From assembly GCA_029006195.1 (NCBI GenBank), contig JAQXGH010000048.1, positions 121,098 through 185,097 of the forward strand: DNA of 64,000 nt, written 5' to 3'. The position numbers and the translations under genes were made by a program. The stretch comes from Bacillota bacterium. Lineage in GTDB: Bacteria > Bacillota > Clostridia > Peptostreptococcales > Anaerovoracaceae. Positions 53,615 through 62,881 of the stretch are shown in pieces; position 1 is the first letter of the stretch, and each line of letters begins with the position of its first letter. The notes under the pieces were generated by a model. That model was not told the DNA's origin. It saw only the letters and a list, made by a program, of their open reading frames with translations, and ran no database searches.

Positions 53615-53760
53615 ACAAAAACCGTAGACAGTGGGTGAGGCTATAAATATTAATTTACGGCTTCTTAATTTCCCACCGAGGTACAATGTAAAATATACAT
53701 GCCTCGGGTCCACACGGATACGAGGCTTATTTACAGCGTATCCAAAAATCTATGAAAGGA
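53615..53760 (+). promoter_or_regulatory. Ribosomal protein L10 leader
   Basis: The spacer before rplJ has the L10-leader features: GTGGG (53631-53635) pairs with CCCAC (53672-53676), and CCGTA near 53622 pairs with TACGG near 53656. Downstream, CCTCGG (53702-53707) can pair either back with CCGAGG (53676-53681), or its GCCTCG forward with CGAGGC (53721-53726). This is a choice of alternative structures suited to control by L10-L12 binding. There is no T run, so the mode (termination or ribosome access) is unclear. Confidence 0.82.
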
Positions 53761-53773
53761 GAATACGCAAATA

Positions 53774-54274
53774 ATGGCAGACATTAAGAAAGCTTTTGTT
53801 GAAAAGCAGGTTATAATTGATGAAATTAAGGACAAGTTCGAAAGAGCTGAATCAGCAGTAGTAATCGACTACATGGGAATCACTGTAGCTCAGGCTGACG
53901 CTATGAGAAAGAATCTCCGTGAAGCAAACGTAGATTACACAGTTTACAAGAACACTCTCGTTAAGAGAGCTATCGAAGGAACTGAATATGCTGCACTGGC
54001 AGAAGTTCTGGAAGGACCAAGTGCACTGGCATTCTCATATGATGATGCAACTGCACCTGCTAGAGTTCTGAATGACTCAATTAAGGAATACAAGAAGATG
54101 GCATTCAAGGGCGGTGTTGTAGAAGGCGCTGTTTATAACAAGGATGAAATCGAACAGATCGCAGCTATCCCATCAAGAGATGTACTCATTTCAAAGTTCA
54201 TGGGCAGCATCCAGTCACCTATTGCTAACTTCGCTAGAGTTGTTAAGCAGATTGCTGAAAAGGAAGAAGCTTAA
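53774..54274 (+). CDS. rplJ: 50S ribosomal protein L10
   Basis: 166 residues. The rRNA-binding N-terminal domain (VVIDYMGITVAQADAMRKNLR; YKNTLVKRAIEG) and the C-terminal helix that carries L7/L12 dimers are present. It is preceded by its autoregulatory leader and AAAGGAG. rplL follows after 80 bases. Confidence 0.97.
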   Translation: MADIKKAFVEKQVIIDEIKDKFERAESAVVIDYMGITVAQADAMRKNLREANVDYTVYKNTLVKRAIEGTEYAALAEVLEGPSALAFSYDDATAPARVLNDSIKEYKKMAFKGGVVEGAVYNKDEIEQIAAIPSRDVLISKFMGSIQSPIANFARVVKQIAEKEEA

Positions 54275-54354
54275 TATTAAATTAAAATAATACGAAATTT
54301 CATTCGCACGCAATTCGTGCTGTTAAAACGAAAATATTAAAAAGGAGAAATAAA

Positions 54355-54717
54355 ATGAATAAGGATCAGATCATTGAAGCTATAAAGGCAATGTCAGTTT
54401 TAGAATTAAACGAACTCGTTAAGGCTTGTGAAGAAGAATTTGGCGTAAGCGCAGCTGCAGGTGTTGCAGTAGTAGCAGCTGGCCCAGCAGCAGCTGAAGA
54501 AGAACAGACTGAATTCACAGTAGTTCTGAAGGAAGTTGGTTCAGAAAAGATTAAGGTTATCAAGGCTGTAAGAGAATTAACAGGTCTTGGTCTTAAGGAA
54601 GCTAAGGCAGTTGTTGATGGAGCTCCTTCAAACATCAAGGAAGACGTTGACAAGGCAGAAGCAGACGCTATCAAGGCTGCTCTGGAAGAAGTTGGCGCAG
54701 TTGTTGAATTCAAGTAA
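54355..54717 (+). CDS. rplL: 50S ribosomal protein L7/L12
   Basis: 120 residues. N-terminal dimerisation domain ([21 protein letters not shown]), Ala-rich hinge (about 37-52) and the conserved C-terminal domain ([24 protein letters not shown]). It recruits translation GTPases. The operon ends here with a terminator; rpoB, which usually follows, is absent. Confidence 0.97.
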   Translation: MNKDQIIEAIKAMSVLELNELVKACEEEFGVSAAAGVAVVAAGPAAAEEEQTEFTVVLKEVGSEKIKVIKAVRELTGLGLKEAKAVVDGAPSNIKEDVDKAEADAIKAALEEVGAVVEFK

Positions 54718-54752
54718 ATCGCAACTAAAACGACAGATTACAGATCGTAAAC

Positions 54753-54784
54753 AAAAGAGTGTTCTTTGGGACACTCTTTTTTTA
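54753..54784 (+). terminator. Rho-independent terminator after rplL
   Basis: A nine-base stem (54754-54762 with 54771-54779), an eight-base loop and a run of seven T residues. Confidence 0.92.
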
Positions 54785-54810
54785 TCTATTATAGTAAGAT
54801 GCAGTTAGTG

Positions 54811-54839
54811 TTGACGCATACGCTTTACTGTGCTATAGT
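54811..54839 (+). promoter_or_regulatory. Promoter of the riboflavin operon
   Basis: TTGACG (54811-54816), 17 bases, TATAGT (54834-54839), about 20 bases before the FMN aptamer. Confidence 0.82.
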
Positions 54840-54865
54840 ACAAATGTACGACAAGTAAATAAATA

Positions 54866-54970
54866 ATCTTCAGGGCAAGGTGAAATTCCTGACCGGCGGT
54901 AAAGCCCGCGAGCGAAAGCTGATCTGGTGAGATTCCAGAGCCGACAGTAAAGTCTGGATGGGAGAAGATA
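54866..54970 (+). promoter_or_regulatory. FMN riboswitch (RFN element)
   Basis: The aptamer starts with CTTCAGGGCAAGGTGAAATT, continues with ACCGGCGGTAAAGCCCGCGAGC, and ends with GATGGGAGAAGAT, all RFN consensus blocks in order. FMN binding should switch off the rib operon. The expression platform (to about 55085) includes the terminator below. Confidence 0.96.
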
Positions 54971-55051
54971 AATGTTACGAGCTTAACTTTTTTGTCGTTG
55001 TTTTTTGGCTACAGAGATGGTTTGTTTATTGCTCGTGTTGAAATTGATTTT

Positions 55052-55090
55052 AAACCCTGAGGATTTGCCCTTAGGGTTTTGTTTGTTTTG
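55052..55090 (+). terminator. Riboswitch-controlled terminator before ribD
   Basis: An 11-bp stem (55052-55062 with 55069-55079, one G-U), a six-base loop and a T-rich tail interrupted by G residues. It lies between the aptamer and ribD, so control is by premature termination. Confidence 0.85.
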
Positions 55091-55106
55091 GGAAAGAGTG
55101 AACGAA

Positions 55107-56198
55107 ATGAATGATATCGATAAGAAATATATGAGAAGAGCCATCGAGCTTGCAGCTAAGGCTGCAGGTTTTACAAACCCTAATCCTATGGTGGGTGCAG
55201 TAATCGTTAAAGATGGCAGAGTGATCGGTGAGGGATACCATGAAATGTGTGGACAGCTCCATGCTGAGCGAAATGCAATCAAAAACCTCACAGAATCAGC
55301 AGAAGGCGCAACAATTTATGTAACACTTGAGCCTTGCTGTCACTGGGGAAAGACTCCGCCGTGTACAGAGGCAATTATTGAGAACAAGATCGCTAAGGTA
55401 GTGATCGGTTCCAGAGATCCGAATCCACTTGTTGCAGGTAAGGGCGCTAGAATACTGAGAGCTGCAGGTATTGAAGTCGTAGAAGACTTCTTAAGAGATG
55501 AATGTGATGCGCTCAATCCGGTATTCTTCCACTACATAACAACAAAAACACCTTATGTAGTAATGAAATATGCCATGACAGCTGATGGCAAGATCGCCAC
55601 AAGAACAGGCGCATCAAAATGGATCACTGGAGAAGAGTCCCGAAAACTTGTTCATGAAATGAGACACAGATATATGGGTCTCATGGCTGGAATCGGCACA
55701 GTGCTTGCGGATGACCCAATGCTGAATGTCAGAATTGAAGGCCTGAAAAGCCCTGTAAGGATAATTTGCGACAGCAACCTTAGAATTCCTCTTGATAGCA
55801 ATATAGTGAAGACAGCGGGCGAATATAGAACGATTGTAGCTTTTGCAAAGGCTACAGAAGATAGAATAAAAGCCCTTGAGGAAGCCAAACTTGAGCTTAT
55901 AGAGTGTCCGGATAGTCAGGGACATATAGATATCAAAAGGCTTATGGAAATCCTCGGAGAGAAGGGAATAGACAGCATCCTGGTGGAAGGTGGCGGCACA
56001 CTTAACTACAGCATAATGGAAGCTGGCCTTGTTAACGAAATAAATGTATTCATAGCACCAAAGATTTTTGGCGGAGGAGACAGCAAGAGTCCGGTTGAAG
56101 GTTTCGGAGTAGAACTTCCGAGTCAGGCTCTGATGCTGGAATGCAAATCAATTAAGAACATAGGAGAAGACATTCTCATAAATTATATAGCGAAGTAA
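55107..56198 (+). CDS. ribD: Bifunctional riboflavin biosynthesis deaminase/reductase RibD
   Basis: 363 residues from ATG 55107; an open frame further upstream crosses the riboswitch terminator and is not used. The N-terminal deaminase domain has the zinc motif HAERNAI and PCCHWGKTPPC. The C-terminal reductase domain begins near 150 (PYVVMKYAMTADGKIA) and ends with EGGGTLNYSIMEAGLVNEI. It carries out the second and third steps from GTP. It is the first gene of the FMN-controlled operon. Confidence 0.97.
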   Translation: MNDIDKKYMRRAIELAAKAAGFTNPNPMVGAVIVKDGRVIGEGYHEMCGQLHAERNAIKNLTESAEGATIYVTLEPCCHWGKTPPCTEAIIENKIAKVVIGSRDPNPLVAGKGARILRAAGIEVVEDFLRDECDALNPVFFHYITTKTPYVVMKYAMTADGKIATRTGASKWITGEESRKLVHEMRHRYMGLMAGIGTVLADDPMLNVRIEGLKSPVRIICDSNLRIPLDSNIVKTAGEYRTIVAFAKATEDRIKALEEAKLELIECPDSQGHIDIKRLMEILGEKGIDSILVEGGGTLNYSIMEAGLVNEINVFIAPKIFGGGDSKSPVEGFGVELPSQALMLECKSIKNIGEDILINYIAK

Positions 56199-56208
56199 AG
56201 GAAAATAA

Positions 56209-56871
56209 ATGTTCACAGGAATCGTAGAAGAAAAGGGAAAAATCAAATACATAAACGTGACTGGAACTTCCGGCAAGATCGCGATCAAGGCATCAAAGGT
56301 TCTGGAAGGCACAATAATCGGTGACAGTATCGCTGTTAATGGAATCTGCCTAACAGTAACTTCACTTCAGCCTGATGGATTTACTGCAGACGTTATGGCT
56401 GAGACCATGAGACGATCAAGCCTTGGACAGTGTAAGGCCGGAAGCGATGTTAACTTGGAAAGAGCTATGGCGGCAAATGGCAGGTTCGGAGGTCACATAG
56501 TATCAGGACACATCGATGGAACTGGAATCATCGAGTCAATGATAAGAGAAGAAAACGCAATTTGGGTAAAGATAAATGCACCGAAGGACATTATGAGACT
56601 GGTAGTGCTTAAAGGCTCGATTTGCATCGACGGCATCAGCCTTACAGTAGCAGATGTTGGCGAAAACTACTTTCAGGTTTCAGTTATTCCTCACACTGGG
56701 GAAGAAACGATATTGCTGGATAAAAATCCAGGAGATTCAGTAAATCTCGAAACAGATGTTATTGGCAAATACGTTGAGAAGCTTTTGGGTCTTAGCTCAA
56801 ATGCAGAGAATTCGGGAATGGCAGCAGGCAGCAACATTACAATGGAATTCCTGATGGAAAACGGATTTTAA
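56209..56871 (+). CDS. ribE: Riboflavin synthase alpha subunit
   Basis: 220 residues with two lumazine-binding barrels. The first begins MFTGIVEEKGKI and the second contains GGHIVSGHIDGTG near residue 87. The enzyme makes riboflavin from two molecules of 6,7-dimethyl-8-ribityllumazine. It follows ribD by ten bases. Confidence 0.97.
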   Translation: MFTGIVEEKGKIKYINVTGTSGKIAIKASKVLEGTIIGDSIAVNGICLTVTSLQPDGFTADVMAETMRRSSLGQCKAGSDVNLERAMAANGRFGGHIVSGHIDGTGIIESMIREENAIWVKINAPKDIMRLVVLKGSICIDGISLTVADVGENYFQVSVIPHTGEETILLDKNPGDSVNLETDVIGKYVEKLLGLSSNAENSGMAAGSNITMEFLMENGF

Positions 56872-56895
56872 TATATTAGAAAGGGGACATTAAAA

Positions 56896-58113
56896 ATGTC
56901 AGAAAGAAAGTACAATACTATTGAAGAAGCTATTGAGGATTTAAGAAACGGTAAAATAATCCTCTGCACAGATGACCCTGATAGAGAAAATGAAGGTGAT
57001 ATGATCTGTGCCGGCGAATTCGCAACACAGGCAAATATCAACTTTATGGCAACACATGCTAAGGGCCTCATCTGCACACCAATGAGTGCTGCACTGGCTA
57101 AGAAGCTAGGTCTGCCGCAGATGGTTGATGAAAATACAGATAACCACAGCACAGCATTCACAGTATCTATTGACCACGTTGAAACAACAACAGGTATTTC
57201 AGCTGCTGAACGTTCATTCACAATGATCAAGTGTACAGAAGAAGACACTCAGCCAGCAGACCTTAGAAGACCTGGTCATGTATTCCCACTGGTTGCCAGA
57301 AAGGGCGGCGTACTCGTAAGAAACGGTCACACTGAAGCAACTGTTGACCTCATGAGAATTGCTGGCCTTAAGGAATGCGGTGTTTGCTGCGAAATCATGA
57401 GAGAAGACGGAACTATGATGAGAACTCCTGAACTTTGGGAAATGGCTGATAAGTTCGGTCTCAAGTTCATCACTATCAAGGAGCTTCAGAATTACCTCAG
57501 AGAACATGAAAAGCACGTTGTAAAGGAAGCTGACGTTCATCTCCCTACTAAGTACGGTGATTTCAGAGCATGCGGATATGTAAACGATATTACTGGCGAA
57601 CACCATGTTGCACTGGTTAAGGGCGATATCGGTGATGGCGAAAAGGTTCTCTGCAGAGTCCACTCAGAATGCCTCACAGGAGATGTGTTTGGTTCACAGC
57701 GTTGCGACTGTGGCGATCAGCTGGTTAGAGCAATGCAGCAGATTGAAAAAGAAGGCAGAGGTATTTTACTTTATATGCGTCAGGAAGGTAGAGGTATTGG
57801 TCTCATCAATAAGCTTAAGGCTTATCAGCTCCAGGAACAGGGCTTTGATACAGTAGAAGCTAACCTGAAGCTTGGATTTGAACCTGACCTTAGAGAATAC
57901 TGGGTAGGTGCTCAGATTCTGTCAGACCTTGGTGTTAAGTCACTCAGACTTCTCACAAACAACCCTGATAAGATTTACGGACTGTCAGGTTTCGGCCTCA
58001 GCATCGAAGAAAGAGTTCCTATCGAAGTAACTCCACAGGAACACGACAAGTTCTACCTCAAGGTGAAGAAATCAAAGATGGGTCACATCTTCAATGAAAT
58101 TGATGTAGATTAA
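56896..58113 (+). CDS. ribBA: Bifunctional DHBP synthase/GTP cyclohydrolase II
   Basis: 405 residues. The N-terminal RibB half has [11 protein letters not shown] and the active-site region [15 protein letters not shown]. The C-terminal RibA half has the zinc site [15 protein letters not shown] and RQEGRGIGL. It supplies both precursors of the pathway. AAAGGGG lies before the start. Codon bias is stronger than in ribD and ribE. Confidence 0.98.
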   Translation: MSERKYNTIEEAIEDLRNGKIILCTDDPDRENEGDMICAGEFATQANINFMATHAKGLICTPMSAALAKKLGLPQMVDENTDNHSTAFTVSIDHVETTTGISAAERSFTMIKCTEEDTQPADLRRPGHVFPLVARKGGVLVRNGHTEATVDLMRIAGLKECGVCCEIMREDGTMMRTPELWEMADKFGLKFITIKELQNYLREHEKHVVKEADVHLPTKYGDFRACGYVNDITGEHHVALVKGDIGDGEKVLCRVHSECLTGDVFGSQRCDCGDQLVRAMQQIEKEGRGILLYMRQEGRGIGLINKLKAYQLQEQGFDTVEANLKLGFEPDLREYWVGAQILSDLGVKSLRLLTNNPDKIYGLSGFGLSIEERVPIEVTPQEHDKFYLKVKKSKMGHIFNEIDVD

Positions 58114-58153
58114 TGAAGCTAATAAAATAAATTATTATTCAGGAGGAATAAAG

Positions 58154-58627
58154 ATGAATAACTATACAAAGATCGAAGGTAAAGTTGTAGCTAAAGAAGG
58201 TATGAAGGTTGGTATCATCGGTGCTCGTTTTAACGAAATCATCGTTAACAAGCTCGTTGGCGGTGCTATCGATGGTCTGGTAAGACATGGCGTTGATGAA
58301 GCTAATATCTCAGTTGCATGGGTTCCAGGCGCATTCGAAATTCCGCTTATGGCTCAGAAGATGGCAGCATCAGGCAAGTATGATGCAGTAATCTGCTGTG
58401 GCGCTGTTATCCGTGGAGATACTTCACACTATGATCTGGTTTGCAACGAAGCTGCTAAGGGCATTGCTCAGGTTCAGCTGCAGACAGGAATTCCTGTAAT
58501 GTTCGGCATTATCACAACAGAAAACATCGAGCAGGCTATCGCTAGAGCAGGAAGCAAGGCTGGAAATAAGGGTTATGATTGTGCACTTTCTGCAATTGAA
58601 ATGGTAAATCTTATCGATATGCTGTAA
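58154..58627 (+). CDS. ribH: 6,7-dimethyl-8-ribityllumazine synthase
   Basis: 157 residues. Conserved blocks are [42 protein letters not shown] and [12 protein letters not shown]. It condenses the RibA-branch and RibB-branch products and forms icosahedral capsids in Firmicutes. AGGAGG lies upstream. With ribD, ribE and ribBA it completes the bacterial pathway apart from the phosphatase. Confidence 0.98.
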   Translation: MNNYTKIEGKVVAKEGMKVGIIGARFNEIIVNKLVGGAIDGLVRHGVDEANISVAWVPGAFEIPLMAQKMAASGKYDAVICCGAVIRGDTSHYDLVCNEAAKGIAQVQLQTGIPVMFGIITTENIEQAIARAGSKAGNKGYDCALSAIEMVNLIDML

Positions 58628-58668
58628 AATATCAGTAACTTCCTAACTAAAAGGAGAGGAGACTTGAT

Positions 58669-59019
58669 ATGACAGTAAGAGAATGCTATGAATTGATAGG
58701 CGCTGATTATGATAAAGTACTAGGCTGGTTGGTAGATGATTCATTTATAGAGAAGTTCATTAAAAAGTTTGCCGTCAGTAATTATTATCAGCCAATAGAG
58801 ACTGCCTTAAATGAAGATGATTATGAGAGTGCCTTTAAGAATGTTCATAGCCTCAAGGGTGTAGCGGCCAATCTCGGGCTGGATAAGCTTTTTGAAGTAT
58901 CCAGTGAGCTTTGTGAAGAACTGAGGCACGGTAAACCCGACAAAGACGTATCAGGAATGCTGGAAAATATCAGGAAGGAACACGATAGAATAATAAAATT
59001 TGTGAGGAATTTAGACTAA
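58669..59019 (+). CDS. Stand-alone Hpt-domain protein
   Basis: 116 residues forming one histidine phosphotransfer domain: VHSLKGVAANLGLDKL holds the acceptor histidine near residue 62, inside a helical bundle. It lacks kinase or receiver domains. Such proteins relay phosphate between hybrid kinases and response regulators; no partner lies next to it. It is 41 bases after ribH and may be read through from the rib operon or have its own promoter, which I could not find. Confidence 0.88.
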   Translation: MTVRECYELIGADYDKVLGWLVDDSFIEKFIKKFAVSNYYQPIETALNEDDYESAFKNVHSLKGVAANLGLDKLFEVSSELCEELRHGKPDKDVSGMLENIRKEHDRIIKFVRNLD

Positions 59020-59025
59020 TATACA

Positions 59026-59064
59026 AAAACTGCGAAATGCACAGTATGAGCGTTTCGCAGTTTT
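59026..59064 (+). terminator. Bidirectional terminator between the Hpt gene and the convergent radical SAM locus
   Basis: A 15-position stem (59026-59040 with 59050-59064, one G-U) has T residues on its 3' side and A residues on its 5' side. It can end transcripts from both strands. Confidence 0.9.
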
Positions 59065-60115
59065 AATTTGTTTCTATAGCAAATGTCATATCGCAAAGGC
59101 TATCGTCTCTCTTAAAAACAAATTTAAGATCAGGATACTTTTGTTCGAAATAGATTCTATTGCAGCGACTGTTTCCTATCATGTTAGAGAAAGAAACACC
59201 GTTACTGAAGAAATTGACATACTTGATTTGCCTGCTATTAAGCTGGTCTGCTAGCAAAGCCTCCATCTTCTCCTTAGCGATTTCACCCTCTACAAGCTGC
59301 CTGAAAGCAGGGTGATATGTATTTCCCTGGATCAATCCGCCTTCGTTTATAAGATCGGTGCTCTTAAGGCCGACCCTGATTATATTTATGCCTGCATCCT
59401 ATAAAATCTTATACATCTCCTTGGTCATAAGGACCGCTTCATCGCTTGTAAGTGCGTGATATGTACCTGCCAGGTACATTTCTAAAAGCTTAGTGTCATT
59501 TAGCACTATTGTTGGATAGAGGCGGGCGATAGATGGTTTCATTCGTACAGCTTCCTTAGCTGAAAAAATGCATTTCTCAAGACTATCTACAGGAAGACCT
59601 ATCATTAGCTGAATGCCTAGTTCAAACCCGTACTCATGGATAAGGTCACATGCCTTATATACATCCTCTACAGTGTGACCTCGCTCCGAAGCCTTGATTA
59701 CATCAGGATCGAAGGACTGAACCCCAAGCTCGATAACATCGGCGTCGTATTTCTTAAGGTTATCAAGAATCTCCCTGTTAATGTAATCGGGCCTTGTCGA
59801 CATATGTATTTTGTCAATGAGACCTTTATCCTTATATTCCTTAGCTACTGCCAGGAAGGCTGACTGGTCCTCCATGGGGATACCGGTAAAGCTTCCACCA
59901 AAAAAAGCAACCTCTATAGTCTCGATTCCCCTGCCTGTCAGAGTTGGGAGATAGGATTCTATTAAATTTTTCACATCTTCAGGTGTCACATCGGCCTGTC
60001 TGGCTGTGATGGCCTTCTGGTTACAGAAAACACAGTCATTGGGACAGCCTCGATGCGGTATGAAGACCGGAATAATTGCATGCTTTTTCATAACGATATT
60101 CATTTTACCAAGCAT
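59063..60115 (-). pseudogene. Radical SAM protein (Elp3/YhcC-like) interrupted by an in-frame amber codon
   Basis: Read through one stop, this is a 350-codon protein. The N-terminal part has the radical SAM cluster motif CPNDCVFCNQ (three cysteines), then VAFFGGSFTGIP and a TIM-barrel body. At codon 239 a TAG (59401-59399) follows KIL. The same frame then continues with DAGINIIRVGLKSTDLINEG and the C-terminal region GNTYHPAFRQLVEGE, as expected for intact relatives. TAG is one base from GAG (Glu), CAG or AAG. The truncated product would keep the cluster motif but lose about 110 residues. It may be a recent nonsense mutation, a sequencing error or readthrough. Start ATG 60115 lacks a clear ribosome site. 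Confidence 0.85.
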
Positions 60116-60121
60116 TATTTT

Positions 60122-60958
60122 TTATAGATGTGTAGCTAAGATACTTCCTATATCCTCGAGAGGATAGCTGTTAAAGTATACTGGGTGAATATTTCTGCTC
60201 TGAATGAAGTCTGTGATAGCCCAGAAATCCGGGTGCTTTGACAGGTCTCCATTAAATACTATGGCGCGCTGCAGGGTAGGAGTTCCAGGGCCTGCATCAT
60301 TATTATGCACATATATATGTCCTGCGCAGCCTCCTATAAATCCGTAATCAAAACCTTCAAGCTTGATATGGCCAGTGCTTATTTTAAGGACATTAGCACC
60401 CTGGTTTTCAAGGATTTTAGCGAGACCATCATCAGATGTAATAAATGAATTGTCATCAACAGGAAGGCAAGTGCATCTTGTGTAGCCCTGGCTTACACCT
60501 ACGATTTTAAGGTGCTCATCATCATTATTTCTTGATTTCTTAGTCCCTTCGGTTTTATCTGTTGCTGCCATGAGCTTACGCCAGGTCATCATAGCGCCTA
60601 CAAGGTCCTCATCTGTACCTGGCACCAGATGTATATAATAATCTCTGGTGCAGACTGCATTATAGAGTACATCGCCAGGATAATCTGGAGAAAGTTTTTC
60701 GGGATCTCCAAAGAAGAGTCCTGCATCATTCCAAAGTCCGAGCTGACACATGTAGAGGTCAGCATGTGTGGCTATTCTATGGTCAACATGGATAGTGCCT
60801 TCTGATTCTATGGGCTTTATTGGGTCCAGGTAATCAGCAGGACCTCTATATTCACTTAGCTGTCCATATTCATTTACTAGGTTGACTTTATAGCCTTCTA
60901 GTTGTAATAATGTCTTTAGCGGTAATCCCGCAAGTTTAGATAAATATGCCTGTTTCAT
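60122..60958 (-). CDS. Hypothetical protein resembling GME-fold (DUF6873-like) proteins
   Basis: 278 residues, cytoplasmic. Repeating strand-helix units with [24 protein letters not shown], read in parts, [25 protein letters not shown] and a final [15 protein letters not shown] resemble the guanidino-modifying-enzyme (pentein) fold. Candidate catalytic residues include the Cys of TRCTC and the His of GHIKLEG. No substrate is known to me. It is upstream of the radical SAM locus with six bases between them, so the two probably formed one operon. It is divergent from ung. Confidence 0.68.
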   Translation of the reverse strand: MKQAYLSKLAGLPLKTLLQLEGYKVNLVNEYGQLSEYRGPADYLDPIKPIESEGTIHVDHRIATHADLYMCQLGLWNDAGLFFGDPEKLSPDYPGDVLYNAVCTRDYYIHLVPGTDEDLVGAMMTWRKLMAATDKTEGTKKSRNNDDEHLKIVGVSQGYTRCTCLPVDDNSFITSDDGLAKILENQGANVLKISTGHIKLEGFDYGFIGGCAGHIYVHNNDAGPGTPTLQRAIVFNGDLSKHPDFWAITDFIQSRNIHPVYFNSYPLEDIGSILATHL

Positions 60959-60998
60959 AGGGGTATTATATCAAAAAACAATAGAGAGGGGAATCATA

Positions 60999-61676
60999 AT
61001 GGTTCAAATTGGAAACGGATGGGATGAAGTCCTTGGCGAAGAGTTTGAAAAAGAATACTACCTTAAACTGAGAGAATTTCTTAAGGATGAATACTCTAAA
61101 CATGAAGTTTATCCTGAGATGTCAAATATATTCAATGCAATGAAACTGACTCCATATAATGACGTCAAAATCGTAATATTGGGACAGGATCCTTATCATG
61201 AACCAGGTCAGGCTCATGGACTTTGCTTTTCAGTTCAAAAGGGTATTAAAATCCCGCCTTCACTTGTGAATATCTATAAAGAAATGAAATCTGATCTTGG
61301 CATAGAGCCGCCGAAAGATGGAGATCTTACAGGCTGGGCTAAGAGCGGAGTACTTCTTCTTAACACCGTGCTTACAGTTAGAGCGCACGAAGCAAATTCA
61401 CATAAAAATAAGGGCTGGGAAATATTCACTGATAAGGTTATAGAGGTTTTGAATCAGAGAGAAAAGCCTATGGTATTCATCCTCTGGGGAGGAAATGCCA
61501 AGACAAAGGAAAAGCTGATAACAAACCCTAAGCACTGCATAATAAAAGGAGCTCATCCGAGCCCCCTTAGTGCTTATAATGGATTCTGGGGCGGTAACTA
61601 TTTCTCTAAAGCTAATGAGTTCCTCATTGCGAATGGTCAGGAACCTATAAACTGGAAGATCGCCAGAGATCTTTAA
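60999..61676 (+). CDS. ung: Uracil-DNA glycosylase, family 1
   Basis: 225 residues, standard size. The catalytic water-activating Asp64 is in [14 protein letters not shown]. The DNA-binding loop [13 protein letters not shown] contains the conserved His and minor-groove Ser/Pro residues. It removes uracil from DNA. GAGAGGGG is about nine bases upstream. It is flanked by opposite-strand genes, ending five bases from the methyltransferase gene. Confidence 0.97.
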   Translation: MVQIGNGWDEVLGEEFEKEYYLKLREFLKDEYSKHEVYPEMSNIFNAMKLTPYNDVKIVILGQDPYHEPGQAHGLCFSVQKGIKIPPSLVNIYKEMKSDLGIEPPKDGDLTGWAKSGVLLLNTVLTVRAHEANSHKNKGWEIFTDKVIEVLNQREKPMVFILWGGNAKTKEKLITNPKHCIIKGAHPSPLSAYNGFWGGNYFSKANEFLIANGQEPINWKIARDL

Positions 61677-61681
61677 TGCTA

Positions 61682-62881
61682 TTAAATTTCCAGCTTATCG
61701 ATAGTTGGTGAAACACCATAGAATTTCTTAAGAGCCTCGTATTCTTCTGAGGCTTTTTTCATTGCTGGTGTTTTGATAAGTTTGCCGGCTGCATCAGGCT
61801 GACGCTTGCCACCAGCTGTTTTAACGGCCTTGATCATGATGTTCTTAGCTGTGTGCTCAAGTGTAGTAAACTCTATCATGTTAACGCTGTAGCCACAGGC
61901 TTCAAGCTTGAGGCCCCTAAGTGAATCTGTCAGAAGTTCATTGAACTTGTCCTTAATGATACCGTGCTTAAACATAGGATCGTGGACAGGTTCGTGTATC
62001 TGAGAGAACATCTCATGCTGACAGCAAGGAACAGAAAGAATTACGCGGCTGTTCCAGCCAACAGCGTTGATCAGTGCATAGTCGGTAGCTGTATCACAGG
62101 CATGTAGAGTAACCACCATATCTGCGCCGTCGCTTTCGTAATCAGCGATATCGCCAGTCAGGAATTTTAACTCATCGTATCCCAGTTTTTTGGCAACGCT
62201 GTTACAGAATTCAATAACGTCCTGCTTAAGGTCAAGACCGATTATCTCAACGTTTCTATTTCTGACAAGCTTAAGATAATAATAGAGTGCGAATGTCAGA
62301 TAGCTTTTGCCGCATCCAAAATCTATGATTCTCAGAGTACCTTCCTTTGGCAGGTATTCGAATGAGTCTTCTGCTATTTCAAGGAAACGGTTTATCTGTC
62401 TAAACTTGCTGTAGTGTTTCTGATGAACCTTGCCTTCAGGTGACATTACGCCAAGCTCAATCAGGAAATCAACCGGCTTGCCATCATCGATAATATACTG
62501 TTTCTGCCTGTTGTGCTCCAGACTTCCTGCCTTATGAACGGCATCTCTTCTTGTGATTCTAGGTTTTTCTGGTTTTGAAGCCAAAATCTGAATGTCCTGA
62601 GTTTCAGTGAGAAGGTTAACTTGTTTGAAGCTTTTAGCCATGAGCTCATTCGCAAAGTCTATAACCTCGTAATAGGGAATATTCTGGTGAGTTACCTTCT
62701 TGTCAAAATGAAACTCGGCCTGATACATGTATTCGCCTTTAATGGTTACAGGACGAAGCGTAACCTTCTTGTGTTCCTGTGATTTCTTTCGCTTGTCTGC
62801 AAATACTGCTTTAACTAGTCTGTTTCCCTCTGGAGCTCCAGGGGTCATAACTTCACAAAGTAACTGATTGATTTTATCCAT
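61682..62881 (-). CDS. SAM-dependent methyltransferase (Methyltransf_32-like)
   Basis: 399 residues. An N-terminal domain of about 170 residues has no clear relation. A Rossmann methyltransferase domain follows: motif I IIDFGCGKSYLTFAL near 186, then IGLDLKQDVIEF, and VTLHACDTATDYAL with SVPCCQHEMF, the pattern of the Methyltransf_32 group (METTL25/GSTCD-related). A Lys-rich tail ends the protein. The substrate is unknown; RNA is plausible because of the N-terminal domain and basic character. Its start overlaps the permease gene by eight bases. Confidence 0.85.
   Translation of the reverse strand: MDKINQLLCEVMTPGAPEGNRLVKAVFADKRKKSQEHKKVTLRPVTIKGEYMYQAEFHFDKKVTHQNIPYYEVIDFANELMAKSFKQVNLLTETQDIQILASKPEKPRITRRDAVHKAGSLEHNRQKQYIIDDGKPVDFLIELGVMSPEGKVHQKHYSKFRQINRFLEIAEDSFEYLPKEGTLRIIDFGCGKSYLTFALYYYLKLVRNRNVEIIGLDLKQDVIEFCNSVAKKLGYDELKFLTGDIADYESDGADMVVTLHACDTATDYALINAVGWNSRVILSVPCCQHEMFSQIHEPVHDPMFKHGIIKDKFNELLTDSLRGLKLEACGYSVNMIEFTTLEHTAKNIMIKAVKTAGGKRQPDAAGKLIKTPAMKKASEEYEALKKFYGVSPTIDKLEI

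Noticed and set aside
54366..54713. Long open frame antisense to rplL (115 codons)
   Set aside because: It mirrors the Ala/Glu-rich codons of rplL, has no ribosome site and resembles no family. Similar antisense frames over the NhaC-like and L11 genes were dismissed for the same reason.
59399..59401. Amber codon read as pyrrolysine or another recoded amino acid
   Set aside because: TAG is the normal stop of many intact genes here (asnS, trpB2, secE, echB, echD, echE and others), and the position is not an active-site residue. A nonsense change is simpler.
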